A stretch of 64,000 bases of DNA from Pseudoalteromonas lipolytica (GTDB taxonomy: Bacteria; Pseudomonadota; Gammaproteobacteria; Enterobacterales; Alteromonadaceae). Within the stretch, counting starts at the first letter, position 1. Every line of letters begins with the position of its first letter. This document shows, one piece after another, positions 54,574-64,000 of the stretch. Position numbers and translations under genes: made by a program. Where the stretch lies: contig NZ_LJTC01000006.1 of NCBI RefSeq assembly GCF_001306915.1, forward strand, positions 124,774-188,773. The letters are read 5' to 3'. The notes under the pieces were generated by a model that searched no databases, was not told where the DNA came from, and saw nothing but the letters and a program-made list of their open reading frames with translations.

Positions 54574-54600
54574 TCGCTGAGCAAATACATGCTTTGAAGA

Positions 54601-54624
54601 GCCACGTTACTACGTGGCTTTTTT
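54601..54624 (+). terminator. Terminator of ilvE
   Basis: Stem GCCACGT / ACGTGGC with a four-base loop, followed by seven T. Confidence 0.9.
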
Positions 54625-54734
54625 GTTTTTACATTGGTTTACAGCACTTCCTGTGTTTAACCGCAAATTACTAGACATTCTAATGCTTTAATTTTACTTT
54701 CATTTTATTAACAATAACTAAAAGTAAATTTATT

Positions 54735-56888
54735 ATGATCAAGAAAACACTAGCATGTGCGATTGTTGTTGCATTGGCGGGCTGCGGTGAATCTACCCCA
54801 ACAAAAACAGAACAAACAGTGAAAACTGCAGAGGTTAAAGCTGCTGTGAATTATCCAGAAACTAAAAAAGGCAATGTTGTTGATGAATACTTCGATGAGA
54901 AAGTAGCCGATCCATACCGTTGGTTAGAAGATGATATGAGCGACGAAACAGCTCAGTGGGTTAAAGCCGAAAATGACGTTACCTTTTCTTATCTAAAAAA
55001 TATTCCGTATCGCGATGAGCTAAAAACTACGCTTGAAAAGTTGATGAACTACGAAAAAGTCACAGCGCCATTTAAAGAGGGTGAGTACACCTACTTTTAT
55101 AAAAACGATGGTCTGCAAAATCAGTATGTAGTTTATCGTAAAAAAGGCGACTCAGAAGCTGAGGTGTTCTTAGATCCTAATACCTTCAGTAGTGACGGCA
55201 CAACCTCAATGTCGGGCTTAACATTCACAGAAGACGGCACTTTAGCGGCTTATCAAATCTCTGAAGGCGGCAGTGACTGGCGTAAAATTATCATTATTGA
55301 TACTGCGACTAAACAACCAATTGAAGAAGCATTAGTCGATGTAAAATTCAGTGGTATCTCTTGGCTTGGCAACGAAGGTTTCTATTATTCGAGCTACGAT
55401 AAGCCTAAGGGTAGTGAGCTGTCTGCAAAAACAGAACAACATAAAGTTTACTACCATAAGTTAGGCACGGCACAAGCAGATGACCAATTAGTTTATGGTG
55501 GCACAGAGGCTCAGAAACATCGTTATATTGGTGCTGATGTGACCCGTGATAATCGTTATTTAATTATTGCTGCAAGTACTTCAACATCAGGTAATAAACT
55601 GTTTATCAAAGATTTAACTAAGACTGACAGCAAGCTAGTGACGATTTTAGATAACACTGACTCAGATACCTCAATTATTGATAATGACGGCTCGAAACTG
55701 TATTTGGTGACTAACTTAAACGCACCCAATATGCGTGTAGTAACAGTGGATGCTGCTGATCCAAGACCTGAAAATTGGCAAGATTTAATCCCTGAAACTG
55801 ACAATGTACTTAGCATTTCGAAAGGCGGTGACTACTTCTTTGCTAAGTATATGGTTGATGCGATTTCGCAAGTAAAACAATACGATAAATCAGGTAAATT
55901 GGTGCGTGACATTAGCCTGCCAGGTGTAGGTACTGCATATGGCTTTAGCGGTAAGCACGATGCACAAACACTGTATTACTCATTTACGAATTACACTACA
56001 CCAGGCAATACCTACTCGTTTGATGTTGAGTCAGGAAAGTCTGATGTGTATCGCAAGTCGGGCGCTAAATTTAATAGTGAAGAATATATCTCTGAGCAAG
56101 TCTTCTATACATCAAAAGATGGCACCAAAGTTCCGATGATTATTTCGTACAAAAAAGGCACTGAGCTTAACGGTAAAAATCCGACTATTTTATATGGCTA
56201 TGGTGGCTTTAACGTAAGTCTAACACCAAGTTATAGCCCTACAGTAGCGGCGTGGCTTGAGCACGGTGGCATCTATGCTGTTGCTAATATTCGTGGTGGT
56301 GGCGAATACGGTAAAGAATGGCATGTAAATGGTACACAGCTTAAGAAACAAAATGTATTTGATGACTTTATTGCTGCGGCTGAGTACTTAAACAAAAAAC
56401 AATACAGCTCACCTGATTACTTAGCGGTACGTGGTGGCTCAAATGGAGGCTTATTAGTTGGTGCGGTTATGACACAGCGCCCTGAGCTATTTAAAGTTGC
56501 GCTTCCTGCTGTAGGTGTTTTAGATATGCTGCGTTACCACACCTTTACAGCCGGTGCTGGTTGGGCGTATGACTACGGTACGAGTGAACAAAGTAAAGAA
56601 ATGTTTGATTACTTAAAAGGCTACTCACCTGTGCACAATGTTAAAGCGGGTGTTAGTTATCCGGCAACCTTAGTGACAACTGGGGATCATGATGACCGTG
56701 TTGTGCCTGCGCATTCATTTAAGTTTGCAGCCGAGCTGCAAGAAAAAGGTGCAAAACAAAACCCGTATCTGATTCGTATTGAAACAAATGCTGGTCACGG
56801 TGCAGGAACACCAACCAGTAAGATCATCGATCAGTACGCTGATATTTATGGCTTTACTCTATACAACATGGGTGTTAAATCGCTATAA
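54735..56888 (+). CDS. Prolyl oligopeptidase, lipoprotein form
   Basis: A 717-residue S9A-type serine peptidase that cleaves short peptides after Pro. The N-terminus carries a lipobox (VVALAGC, Cys 17), so it is an envelope lipoprotein rather than a cytoplasmic enzyme. The N-terminal segment DPYRWLEDD, the seven-bladed propeller, and the catalytic triad are seen: Ser in [11 protein letters not shown], Asp in [11 protein letters not shown] and His in [10 protein letters not shown]. Monocistronic, with a bidirectional terminator downstream. Confidence 0.94.
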   Translation: MIKKTLACAIVVALAGCGESTPTKTEQTVKTAEVKAAVNYPETKKGNVVDEYFDEKVADPYRWLEDDMSDETAQWVKAENDVTFSYLKNIPYRDELKTTLEKLMNYEKVTAPFKEGEYTYFYKNDGLQNQYVVYRKKGDSEAEVFLDPNTFSSDGTTSMSGLTFTEDGTLAAYQISEGGSDWRKIIIIDTATKQPIEEALVDVKFSGISWLGNEGFYYSSYDKPKGSELSAKTEQHKVYYHKLGTAQADDQLVYGGTEAQKHRYIGADVTRDNRYLIIAASTSTSGNKLFIKDLTKTDSKLVTILDNTDSDTSIIDNDGSKLYLVTNLNAPNMRVVTVDAADPRPENWQDLIPETDNVLSISKGGDYFFAKYMVDAISQVKQYDKSGKLVRDISLPGVGTAYGFSGKHDAQTLYYSFTNYTTPGNTYSFDVESGKSDVYRKSGAKFNSEEYISEQVFYTSKDGTKVPMIISYKKGTELNGKNPTILYGYGGFNVSLTPSYSPTVAAWLEHGGIYAVANIRGGGEYGKEWHVNGTQLKKQNVFDDFIAAAEYLNKKQYSSPDYLAVRGGSNGGLLVGAVMTQRPELFKVALPAVGVLDMLRYHTFTAGAGWAYDYGTSEQSKEMFDYLKGYSPVHNVKAGVSYPATLVTTGDHDDRVVPAHSFKFAAELQEKGAKQNPYLIRIETNAGHGAGTPTSKIIDQYADIYGFTLYNMGVKSL

Positions 56889-56917
56889 GGTAATGTATAT
56901 ATTACTTAACTAAAATT

Positions 56918-56945
56918 AAAACGCCGAGCTTAGCTCGGCGTTTTT
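56918..56945. terminator. Bidirectional terminator between POP and DUF481 genes
   Basis: Stem AAAACGCCGAGC / GCTCGGCGTTTT with a TTA loop, with A and T runs on either side between two convergent genes. Confidence 0.9.
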
Positions 56946-56967
56946 GTATCGATCAAGCGAATTGATA

Positions 56968-58059
56968 TTATAAATCGATACCCAATGCGAAAATCATTTT
57001 GTAATCTTCTTTTTCTGGTACTACACCGTTTTCATCGGCAATCGGGTCGGCAAGGTAATCCCAAACTAATGACACATCAAAATCGATATCATCTGTGATT
57101 TCAAATTCAAACGCAGCCAAAGCATATTGTGAGTCACCGCCAGCATCACTGCTTGCAGTTAGGTAGCGATAATTTAATGAAAAATCGATTTTCTTAGTGA
57201 TTTCTAACTCATAATTTGTAGAAATAAACCAAGACATTGATGAGTTACTCTTATCTTCTCCAGCTGCTACAGTGTCAAATTGGGTTTTTTGATAAGCAGG
57301 CCCCGCTGTAAAATCCCATTCTGTTTTGTCGGTATCTATCACATAATAACCAACGCCGGCGCCGACAGTGTATTTATTGGCGATATTTTGGAACGGGTCA
57401 CGATAGTATTCGAAGAAAATAGGGCGATAATACATTTTTTGTGTGTAAAACCAGTCAAATGTACCGTTAGCACGAATATTGTTTTTAGTAATTTGATCAT
57501 CACTGGTAGTGCGATAGCCTAAAATCTCAGATAAAAATCGACTTGAAGCAGTACGGCGCTTTATGTCAGCTTTAATAGAATATTCAGTTTGGTCAGTATT
57601 TCCACGGGCCAAATCTGCACCCATGGATAACTTTACAGTCCATGCACTGAGTTCGCTTTCAACTGAGGGAGCAATTGAGACTAAATCGCGATAACGGTAT
57701 TTAGCGTCTTGTTCGCCAACTTTTACATAACCGCCCGATATATTAAGTGTACCACTGAGCTCATTGCCATCGTTAAAGCGAACCGTATGATGGCGATCTG
57801 AAATAATCATATAGATATCTTCGCGATCAATCATTAATGTATCAAGAATGTCGCTGTCAAACTCAACTTCTTTGTCGTACAAAGAGACAAGCTCGCCTTT
57901 GAGCCATTCGCCAGAATTAAGCCGTATCCAATCAAAGTGGGTTGCATCTTTAATTATTATGCCGCGCTCTTCGAGAAGCGGATCTGGAAGTGTTTCTGCG
58001 CTATAGCAAGCAAATGAACTTGCAACAGCTGCACTGATGAGCAGGTATTTTTTGAGCAT
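56968..58059 (-). CDS. DUF481-family outer-membrane protein
   Basis: A 363-residue exported protein. Signal peptide about 1-20 (ending CYSAE), then a small beta-rich domain (FDWIRLNSGEWLKGELVSLYDKEVEFDSD, typical of proteins carrying DUF481). A C-terminal barrel follows with alternating strands such as WTVKLSMGADLARGNTDQTEYS and WDFTAGPAYQKTQFD. DUF481 proteins are presumed outer-membrane barrels of unknown function, sometimes called salt-induced. Convergent with the peptidase gene. Confidence 0.88.
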   Translation of the reverse strand: MLKKYLLISAAVASSFACYSAETLPDPLLEERGIIIKDATHFDWIRLNSGEWLKGELVSLYDKEVEFDSDILDTLMIDREDIYMIISDRHHTVRFNDGNELSGTLNISGGYVKVGEQDAKYRYRDLVSIAPSVESELSAWTVKLSMGADLARGNTDQTEYSIKADIKRRTASSRFLSEILGYRTTSDDQITKNNIRANGTFDWFYTQKMYYRPIFFEYYRDPFQNIANKYTVGAGVGYYVIDTDKTEWDFTAGPAYQKTQFDTVAAGEDKSNSSMSWFISTNYELEITKKIDFSLNYRYLTASSDAGGDSQYALAAFEFEITDDIDFDVSLVWDYLADPIADENGVVPEKEDYKMIFALGIDL

Positions 58060-58160
58060 TATTTCAATCCATGTTAAATAGAATGCATCTAAAGAAGTGC
58101 GATTATTTATTAATAACCTGCTTAATTTTAGAACACTATCAAATAGTGTTCAAAAATTAC

Positions 58161-59456
58161 TTAAGCAGAGGGCAAAAACAACCGCTGATAGGTTTTGTAG
58201 GCGTATTCGTCACTCATTCCTGACAAATAATCACAGATTATGCGCATCGCATTATCGCCTTGTTGGTTCGCATTTAGCCACATTTCTTGCGTTGTTTCTG
58301 GTAATAAGCGCATTGGGTCGCTGGCAAAAGCACTAAATAATTCAATCAGCAGGTTTTGCCCTTTAAACTCCACTTGCTGCATCTTCGGCTCACGAATTAA
58401 GCGTTTAAAAACAAAATGTTTTAGCACGTTAAGAATTTCGGCAAATTCATCTGGAAGACTCACCGTGTACTGTAATATTTCAGATTCGAAATCTGCGTTT
58501 TGTACAACTAACTGAGCGTTAATAATAAAGGTGTTTACCAACTCACCAATGGCGTCTTTACGCTCATACTCGTGATGAGAAAAGAGTCTGGCCGTTATCG
58601 AGCTTAAATGAGTGGTTAGCCACGCAGAGTCAAGCTCTTGTAATTGTACAAGGGCATGATTTTGCCAATCAGCCAGCGTTAAAACCTCTGTAGCTATGGC
58701 GTCTTCTAAATCGTGAACGGCATACGCAATATCGTCAGCTAATTCCATAATTGCTGAGTCTATCGATTTATAGTGGGTTTTGGCTCTAAATTCATCAACC
58801 TTATAATGACTGCTCAGCAGTGCTTTATCGTTATTAGACAGTGGCTCCATTATCCAGTCGAAAATATCTTTATCGTCGGTGTATAACCCCTTAGCTGGTC
58901 GCCAATGGTCAGCTTTAATAAAGCTACGCTGCTCGCTCAAAGGTGGAATGCTGTGCCACAAATCATCAATGAAGGCTGGATATTTAATAAAACCTAACAA
59001 GGTGCGCCTGGTTAAGTTCATGCCATAGCCATTTGAATAGGGCTCAAGCTTAGAGACAATTCTAAGTGTTTGCGCGTTACCTTCAAAGCCACCATGATCG
59101 CGCATCATGTAATTTAATGCTATTTCACCACCATGACCAAAAGGAGGGTGGCCAATATCATGAGCAAGGCATAAGGTTTCGAGTAAACTACCGCTAGGAA
59201 AATTCGTAAATTCAGGGTGCTGCTTTTTCAAATGGCGTAATAAACCACTGCCAATTTGGGCAACTTCTAAAGAATGAGTAAGACGAGTTCTATAAAAATC
59301 ATTTAAGCCAATACCCATAATCTGAGTTTTGGCCTGCAAACGCCTAAATGCTGCGGCGTGTATGATTCGAGAGCGGTCAACCTGCCAAGCTGAGCGGTTA
59401 TCGTTTGGACGATATTTTTGTTGATTAATAATGCGAGCTTGCCAAGATTGGCACAT
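58161..59456 (-). CDS. dgt: Deoxyguanosinetriphosphate triphosphohydrolase-like protein
   Basis: A 431-residue HD-domain dNTP triphosphohydrolase that converts dGTP (or other dNTPs) to the nucleoside and tripolyphosphate. Motifs: RSRIIHAAAFRRLQAKTQ, the HD pair in LCLAHDIGHPPFGHGGE, and ELADDIAYAVHDLEDAI. ATG 59456 is used because GGAAGG lies eight bases upstream. Such enzymes set dNTP pools and in some bacteria limit phage growth; here it is an isolated chromosomal gene divergent from the Bax-like gene. Confidence 0.92.
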   Translation of the reverse strand: MCQSWQARIINQQKYRPNDNRSAWQVDRSRIIHAAAFRRLQAKTQIMGIGLNDFYRTRLTHSLEVAQIGSGLLRHLKKQHPEFTNFPSGSLLETLCLAHDIGHPPFGHGGEIALNYMMRDHGGFEGNAQTLRIVSKLEPYSNGYGMNLTRRTLLGFIKYPAFIDDLWHSIPPLSEQRSFIKADHWRPAKGLYTDDKDIFDWIMEPLSNNDKALLSSHYKVDEFRAKTHYKSIDSAIMELADDIAYAVHDLEDAIATEVLTLADWQNHALVQLQELDSAWLTTHLSSITARLFSHHEYERKDAIGELVNTFIINAQLVVQNADFESEILQYTVSLPDEFAEILNVLKHFVFKRLIREPKMQQVEFKGQNLLIELFSAFASDPMRLLPETTQEMWLNANQQGDNAMRIICDYLSGMSDEYAYKTYQRLFLPSA

Positions 59457-59670
59457 AAAAATAACCTTCCTATTCCTTGTTTGCTTACTTTTCAGTATAC
59501 GCAAGCGCTTGAAAATTGCGAGCAAACTACACTGTTACGTCAATAGTTTGTCCCTTTTATGGGTGGTTTTATAGTGCTGAATTCGCTAAAAATCATCTGC
59601 TTTGGTATACTTCGCCTTTGTGTGTGCGTGAGTTAACCGCACATGAGTAGTAGTTTATTTGAGAGAATAC

Positions 59671-60489
59671 ATGCTTAAGTACGTTTTTCGAGCTTTATTA
59701 ACCGCTTTTTTTGCATGGGCGTTATTTTCGCCATTTATCGAAAAAGAAGTGACAGTTGAAGAATCTGAACAAACTCAGAGCACGCCTACCGGAACCCAGC
59801 GCGTAATCAAAAAAGAAAAACCATTACATAATGTAAAACTGCCTGACTTTGCAGCATTTACTGATGTAAAAGAAAAGAAACATGCTTTTTTTGATTTTAT
59901 TCGCCCACATGTTGAGGCCGAAAATAAAAAAATTTTACAGCAGCGAGCTAAACTAGAAATTGCGCGCATGATGCTTGAGTACAATGAGCCGCTTACGAGC
60001 AAGCAAAAGTCAGATATTAAAAAAATTCTTACCAGCTACAAGTTGCCTAACACTATTGACACTTTATCGCTTACCCAAGCACTACGTCGAGTTGATATCA
60101 TTCCTAAAGAGCTTGCGCTAATGCAAGCAGCAAATGAATCAGCATGGGGCACGTCACGCTTTGCACGGATTGGTTTAAACTTTTTCGGTCAATGGTGTTA
60201 CAAAAAGGGTTGTGGCATGGTTCCTCGTCGCCGTGCTAACGAAGCGGCCCATGAAGTGACAGCATTTAAATCGGTACGTGCTGCTGTAAGCTCATATTTT
60301 AAAAATATTAATACCCATGCTGCGTATAAAGATTTACGATTAATTCGTGCCGATTTACGTCGCCAGCAAAAACCTATAGAAGCAACCAAGTTAACACAAG
60401 GTTTGTTATCATACTCTGAGCGCCGTGAAGCATATATTGATGAATTAAACACTATGATAAATCAAAATAGAGCTTACTTTGATGAATAA
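59671..60489 (+). CDS. Bax-like glucosaminidase-family protein
   Basis: A 272-residue envelope protein. A single N-terminal TM (FRALLTAFFAWALFSPFI) acts as anchor. A C-terminal glucosaminidase (Flg_mu/Bax-type) domain follows, with ALMQAANESAWGTSRFA containing the probable catalytic Glu, NFFGQWCYKKGCGMVPRR and LLSYSERREAYIDEL. It probably cuts peptidoglycan glycan strands. ATG 59671 is used. The downstream gene starts inside its last codons. Confidence 0.88.
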   Translation: MLKYVFRALLTAFFAWALFSPFIEKEVTVEESEQTQSTPTGTQRVIKKEKPLHNVKLPDFAAFTDVKEKKHAFFDFIRPHVEAENKKILQQRAKLEIARMMLEYNEPLTSKQKSDIKKILTSYKLPNTIDTLSLTQALRRVDIIPKELALMQAANESAWGTSRFARIGLNFFGQWCYKKGCGMVPRRRANEAAHEVTAFKSVRAAVSSYFKNINTHAAYKDLRLIRADLRRQQKPIEATKLTQGLLSYSERREAYIDELNTMINQNRAYFDE

Positions 60490-61150
60490 ACTCCTTCCAT
60501 GGTTAAAAGTCGCAACTATCGCGGTTGCGCTAAGCGCGGTTTCCTCTAAAGCCGCAGCAACTGAATTTGTTATTGCTTATGATGGCTTTTATGATCGTTT
60601 AAAAGTCGTGAATAAAGGTGAGTTTCAATACGCTCAAGTTAACTTTTATTTGTCTGATATTGCTAGTAACGAAGTATGCACTATTAAATCAGGTAAAATA
60701 ATTACAGAAAAACAAGAGTTTGACTTAACTTATACAGATAAAGCTCAGTTACTTTTACCTTTTGATAAGCAATTAGATACAGATAAAGCTGTTATTGTTG
60801 TGCAACCAGAAAACCCTAAACATGAATGCCAATTAAAGTTACAGATTGAAGCGACTGATTTGGCAGATTTTGAACTTAGTAAAGCAAACTTATATACGTT
60901 AAATGAAGAGTTTGACGAGCTGTTATCTGATTTATCAGGCTTTTTTGTCAGCAAATTAATGTGGTTTTTGCTTCCTGAACAACAAGGTGTTGTACTTAAA
61001 TTTAATGGTCAAGACGCTATCTCGGCAAATGGCGTTAGCTGTAAAGAGCAGCGTTGCTCAATAAAAGTAACAGATGACTGGCAAGACGATAACACAGTGT
61101 TTAACAGTCATGCTGAGCTTATCAGCGCCACACCTTGGATTGTTAAATAA
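60482..61150 (+). CDS. Periplasmic protein of unknown function (DUF2987-like)
   Basis: A 222-residue exported protein with a signal peptide (about 1-27, ending SSKAAA). It contains a conserved-looking EFVIAYDGFYDRLKVVNKG, Cys at EVCTIKSG and KHECQLKL that may form a disulfide, and Cys at VSCKEQRC. It overlaps the Bax-like gene by eight bases, so translation is coupled. Alteromonadales genomes often carry this type of protein; its function is unknown. Family name from memory, not checked. Confidence 0.7.
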   Translation: MNKLLPWLKVATIAVALSAVSSKAAATEFVIAYDGFYDRLKVVNKGEFQYAQVNFYLSDIASNEVCTIKSGKIITEKQEFDLTYTDKAQLLLPFDKQLDTDKAVIVVQPENPKHECQLKLQIEATDLADFELSKANLYTLNEEFDELLSDLSGFFVSKLMWFLLPEQQGVVLKFNGQDAISANGVSCKEQRCSIKVTDDWQDDNTVFNSHAELISATPWIVK

Positions 61151-61650
61151 CGGACTATATATTGGCTAAAAGCGTTTAAACTTCGACAAAAGGGACCTTA
61201 ATTAGGTCCTTTTTTCGTTGTGAAGCACAGATAGTTCTTATGTTTCTTTTTTCAAAAGTTTATCTCAGCATTTAGACGTATGAGCAAAATTGAAAATTCA
61301 TCGTAGTTAGTACAATTACTATGACTGTTTCTTTGCTCTAAATTATTCCCTTGATTCATATTTTTCCTAACTATTTGTATTGCTGTGTATTTAAGGTTCA
61401 GTGTGTTTTGAAACATAGAAATAGTCGGAATGTATTAGTTTTCTCTGATTGTTTTTTATTATAGAAAAAAGACTTGATTGTATATTGCTAGCCTGATCTT
61501 TACTTAATTATTAAGTGCTAACTTTCTATTTTTAAATGAATTTTTAAGGAATGAAAATATAGATTTAGATCAAGTTACTTAGCTATAACTGGCTTAAAGT
61601 AAAACTATAAAGTTCTCAATATAGGTAGTTATAGTTTAATAGGAGTCGTT
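61151..61650. other. Gap before ppk2
   Basis: 500 bases of AT-rich DNA. It holds the terminator of the preceding pair (61188-61216) and then, by position, the ppk2 promoter, though I see no strong consensus boxes. No gene is evident in it. Confidence 0.5.
61188..61216 (+). terminator. Terminator of the Bax-like / DUF2987-like pair
   Basis: Stem AAGGGACCT / AGGTCCTT (one mismatch), with a five-base loop and a T run. Confidence 0.82.
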
Positions 61651-62544
61651 ATGCAGACAGTCAATGTCGAACCTGTATCAGTAAAACAGCAGAATTTATC
61701 CGAACACAATGCTAAACAGGATGTGGTTTTTGATCTAGATGTTAAAAACCCAAGCTTAAAGTGGAATGCTGACGGTAAATACCCATATAAACGCAAAATG
61801 GACGTAGTTGAATACGAGCGCCATAAACACGAATTGCAAATCGAGCTTTTAAAAATGCAAGGCTGGGTAAAAGAGACCGAACAACAAATTGTGATTTTAT
61901 TTGAAGGTCGAGATGCGGCAGGTAAAGGTGGCACTATAAAGCGTTTTATGGAGCATTTAAATCCTCGCGGGGCACACGTGGTAGCCTTAGAAAAGCCAAC
62001 TACTAGAGAGCGAGATCAGTGGTACTTCCAGCGTTACATTAACCACTTACCTACTAAGGGTGAAATCATACTTTTCGATCGTTCTTGGTATAACCGAGCC
62101 GGTGTTGAGAAGGTAATGGGGTTTTGCGATGATCACGAATATTTGGAGTTTATGCGTCAAACACCTCAACTTGAGCGTATGTTGGTGAATAGCGGTATCA
62201 AGCTATTTAAATATTGGTTTTCGGTCAGTAGAGAAGAGCAATTTAGACGTTTTAAATCGCGCCAAAACGACCCACTCAAACAATGGAAGCTAAGCCCAGT
62301 TGATATGGCATCACTGGCTAAATGGCATGATTATAGTGATGCCAAAGATGCCATGATGTTTCATACCCATACTAAGGATGCACCTTGGACACAAATTCGC
62401 TCTGACGATAAAAAGCGCGGGAGAATCAACTGTATGCGCCACTTCTTAAGTTGTTTAGATTACCCGGAGAAAGATCACGATGTAGTAAATTGTGTCGACT
62501 CGCTTATTGTTACCGAACCTACCCGCATGTCTATACGCCAGTGA
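61651..62544 (+). CDS. ppk2: Polyphosphate kinase 2
   Basis: A 297-residue single-domain PPK2 enzyme that phosphorylates nucleotides with polyphosphate (or the reverse). Walker A FEGRDAAGKGGTIKRF, lid motif GAHVVALEKPTTRERDQWYFQRY and Walker B IILFDRSWYNRAGVE are complete. The length and lid place it with the class I, nucleoside-diphosphate-using group. It is 11 bases from the Lys/Ala-rich protein gene, so they form one transcript. Confidence 0.93.
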   Translation: MQTVNVEPVSVKQQNLSEHNAKQDVVFDLDVKNPSLKWNADGKYPYKRKMDVVEYERHKHELQIELLKMQGWVKETEQQIVILFEGRDAAGKGGTIKRFMEHLNPRGAHVVALEKPTTRERDQWYFQRYINHLPTKGEIILFDRSWYNRAGVEKVMGFCDDHEYLEFMRQTPQLERMLVNSGIKLFKYWFSVSREEQFRRFKSRQNDPLKQWKLSPVDMASLAKWHDYSDAKDAMMFHTHTKDAPWTQIRSDDKKRGRINCMRHFLSCLDYPEKDHDVVNCVDSLIVTEPTRMSIRQ

Positions 62545-62555
62545 AGGAGAATACT

Positions 62556-62870
62556 ATGCAAAATTCACAGTCAGTATTTGAGAAACGTCTTGCTAAGCTC
62601 GAAAAAATTCTTGAAAAGAGTAAAAAAGAAGTGGCAAGAACCACTGAACTTGCAAAAGATGCAGCACTAAAAGCACAAGCAGCTGTAGAGTGTGCCAGCG
62701 AAGCTGAGAACCTAGCTGAAAATGCTAAAAAGCGCTTTAAAGCAGCAAAAAAGCAATTAAAAGAGGCTAAAGTGTTAAAAATTGCGCAGAAAAATGCGTC
62801 GAAAAAATCGGCTATAAAACGTGCCAAACGATTGGCAAAGAATAAAAAAGCTAAAACTAAAAGCGCTTAA
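62556..62870 (+). CDS. Lys/Ala-rich basic coiled-coil protein next to ppk2
   Basis: A 104-residue protein; AGGAG lies six bases before ATG 62556. It is a continuous helix rich in Ala, Lys and Glu (KILEKSKKEVARTTELAKDA), ending in a very basic tail (SAIKRAKRLAKNKKAKTKSA) like histone H1 or phasin C-termini. No catalytic domain. Being co-transcribed with ppk2, it may bind polyphosphate, as poly-basic tails do, or DNA; both are inference. The longer frame starting inside ppk2 lacks a ribosome binding site. Confidence 0.7.
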   Translation: MQNSQSVFEKRLAKLEKILEKSKKEVARTTELAKDAALKAQAAVECASEAENLAENAKKRFKAAKKQLKEAKVLKIAQKNASKKSAIKRAKRLAKNKKAKTKSA

Positions 62871-62874
62871 AGTT

Positions 62875-62910
62875 AACAAAGGGCACATGGCTATTGTGCC
62901 CTTTGTTTTT
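62875..62910 (+). terminator. Terminator of the ppk2 operon
   Basis: Stem AACAAAGGGCACA / TGTGCCCTTTGTT with a seven-base loop and a T tail. Confidence 0.9.
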
Positions 62911-62987
62911 ATTAAGCGTATCGCTGGACATTTTTACGATTCTCGATATGCTAAATGTCAATTTTTCAGGGACTTAAAAGCATCTTA

Positions 62988-63410
62988 ATGAAACCTTTAG
63001 CGTCTATTTTTGTTATTTTACTGCTATGTTCAGCGTGTAGTAGTCATTCACTTATCAACCAAGAAATGCAAACTAAGTTGCAAGGCTCATGGCAGTCTAC
63101 AAATAGCCCAGTTTGTGAAGCTAATTTTCATACCGTAGCTTTCAAAAACAACACATTAGAAATCTCATATGACGAACAGGGCTATATTTCTGAGTCTGAA
63201 GCGAGAAAAACCTTCGTTTATAATATTCTCTCAGCAGAGAAAAATTTAGTCCGTGTGCAGCTTGAAAATGAAACTCGTTTAGATAATAAGGGCAAGCCAG
63301 TAGTTTGGCATCTAAAACCACTTAGAAATGATAAGTATTGCTGGGGTAGAGATGACTGGGCTGATCTTGCTTGTACAGCTTCCCGTTATAAATGCACAGT
63401 AAGCAATTAA
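62988..63410 (+). CDS. Hypothetical lipoprotein
   Basis: A 140-residue envelope lipoprotein: signal peptide MKPLASIFVILLLCSAC, with the lipobox Cys at residue 17. The rest is small, with several Cys (SPVCEANF, DKYCWGRDDWADLACTASRYKCT) that suggest disulfides. ATG 62988 gives the canonical signal peptide; ATG 62955 would add 11 residues, and neither has a strong ribosome binding site. Family not recognised. One base separates it from the coq7 gene. Confidence 0.62.
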   Translation: MKPLASIFVILLLCSACSSHSLINQEMQTKLQGSWQSTNSPVCEANFHTVAFKNNTLEISYDEQGYISESEARKTFVYNILSAEKNLVRVQLENETRLDNKGKPVVWHLKPLRNDKYCWGRDDWADLACTASRYKCTVSN

Positions 63411-63411
63411 G

Positions 63412-63927
63412 ATGATCTCAAAAGAAGTCGCTAGAATTGTGCGTGTTGATCATGCAGGTGAATTTGGGGCGATAAGCATTTATAAGGCTCAGTTATTTGT
63501 CGCTAAGTTTTTATATCAAGATATCTCTGTACAGCTTAAAGAAATGCTAAATCATGAAATCGAGCATTTCAAAACTTTTGATTGTTGGTTAAAGGAACAT
63601 AAAGTACGGCATTGCCACGCAATCTGGTTTTGGTCTTTGGGTGGTTATTGTTTAGGTTTGATTACTGCTTTATTTGGCCGTAAAGCAATTTGGGTGTGTA
63701 CAGAAGCCGTTGAATCAACGGTTCTTCATCATCTAGAATGGCAATTAAGCTATTTAGAGAAAAATAATAAAAGCGCATATCAAACGGTACTAAGCATTCA
63801 ACAAGATGAAATTGAACACCAGAACCTAGGCAAAGTGAATGGTTCAAGTTCACTTTATTATTCACCAATCAGATTAGTCGTTAAGCACTCCACTAAATTT
63901 GCTATTTGGCTTTCGACTAAGTTGTAA
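63412..63927 (+). CDS. coq7: Demethoxyubiquinone hydroxylase Coq7
   Basis: A 171-residue di-iron monooxygenase that adds the last hydroxyl in ubiquinone synthesis, at the inner membrane. Ferritin-like ligand motifs are complete: RVDHAGEFGA, LNHEIEHF, TEAVESTVLHHLEW and QDEIEHQNLG. The hydrophobic segment GGYCLGLITALFGRKAIWV is the usual membrane-touching helix. It is short compared with E. coli-type UbiF, which is unrelated. Confidence 0.9.
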   Translation: MISKEVARIVRVDHAGEFGAISIYKAQLFVAKFLYQDISVQLKEMLNHEIEHFKTFDCWLKEHKVRHCHAIWFWSLGGYCLGLITALFGRKAIWVCTEAVESTVLHHLEWQLSYLEKNNKSAYQTVLSIQQDEIEHQNLGKVNGSSSLYYSPIRLVVKHSTKFAIWLSTKL

Positions 63928-63950
63928 AACTAAAAAATAAGGATAATTAA

Positions 63951-64000
63951 ATGAGAGTTTGTTTGCTGATTTTGTTTTCGTTGCCATTTATCGTTTGTTC
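63951..64000 (+). CDS. Start of an exported protein, cut by the window end
   Basis: ATG 63951 with AAGGA eight bases upstream begins a hydrophobic, signal-peptide-like segment (MRVCLLILFSLPFIVC). The rest lies outside the window, so no function can be given. Confidence 0.5.
   Translation, partial: MRVCLLILFSLPFIVC

Noticed and set aside
62451..62555. Longer start for the Lys/Ala-rich protein inside ppk2
   Set aside because: The AGGAG and ATG at 62556 fit much better, and the extension is coding only in the ppk2 frame.

Overview
The window looks like a chromosomal segment of a marine gammaproteobacterium of the Pseudoalteromonas / Alteromonadales type. This is inferred from the low-to-medium GC, the tol-pal / tRNA-Lys / nadA and tesA-ybbAP gene orders, the mixture of TonB receptor, S9 prolyl oligopeptidase and OYE genes, and the many small accessory insertions. 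No rRNA or CRISPR array was seen.

Layout: (1) 1-2107, the end of a hybrid sensor kinase. (2) About 2110-12660, a 10 kb mobile element or island. It has a lambda-type integrase with a small excisionase-like gene, a very acidic small protein, a region packed with small hairpins, a winged-helix / nuclease-fold protein resembling MobC / replication-relaxation proteins, a two-gene Gabija-type anti-phage module (OLD-TOPRIM nuclease gajA plus UvrD-like helicase gajB), and several small orphan genes. It ends next to an intact tRNA-Pro(GGG). (3) 12850-27026, ordinary chromosome: tesA divergent from ybbAP, ruvCAB, a probable unannotated sRNA on the minus strand, tolQRAB-pal-cpoB, an array of eight near-identical tRNA-Lys(UUU) genes, and nadA. 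(4) 27179-30069, a tRNA-Ser(GGA) followed by a 2.8 kb AT-rich insertion. It is bounded by a copy of the tRNA 3' end and holds the remnant of a KAP-type P-loop NTPase and an intact two-TM orphan protein with regular 45-residue repeats. (5) 30079-39129, regulators and scavenging: a CMD-like protein, an AraC regulator, DUF2750, TetR with perfect palindromic operators in front of an OYE reductase, a TonB receptor, an AP-superfamily hydrolase and a PhoD-like phosphatase gene. The phosphatase gene is cleanly split by a 257 bp MITE with a TA target duplication. (6) 39283-64000, housekeeping: recCBD, a GNAT acetyltransferase, a TRIC channel, an M20 amidohydrolase, a Crp-like regulator, Mpo1-like and SDR proteins, ilvE, prolyl oligopeptidase, a DUF481 porin-like protein, dgt, a Bax-like glucosaminidase, ppk2 with a Lys/Ala-rich partner, a lipoprotein and coq7.

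Most genes form compact operons with overlapping stops and starts (ruvCAB, tolQRA, recCBD-GNAT). The accessory biology sits in two places: the integrase/MobC/Gabija island and the tRNA-Ser insertion. The strongest unexplained signals are the hairpin array at 5362-5849, the orphan repeat protein at 28255-29964 with its KAP remnant, the structured minus-strand RNA at 19209-19389, and the MITE in phoD.
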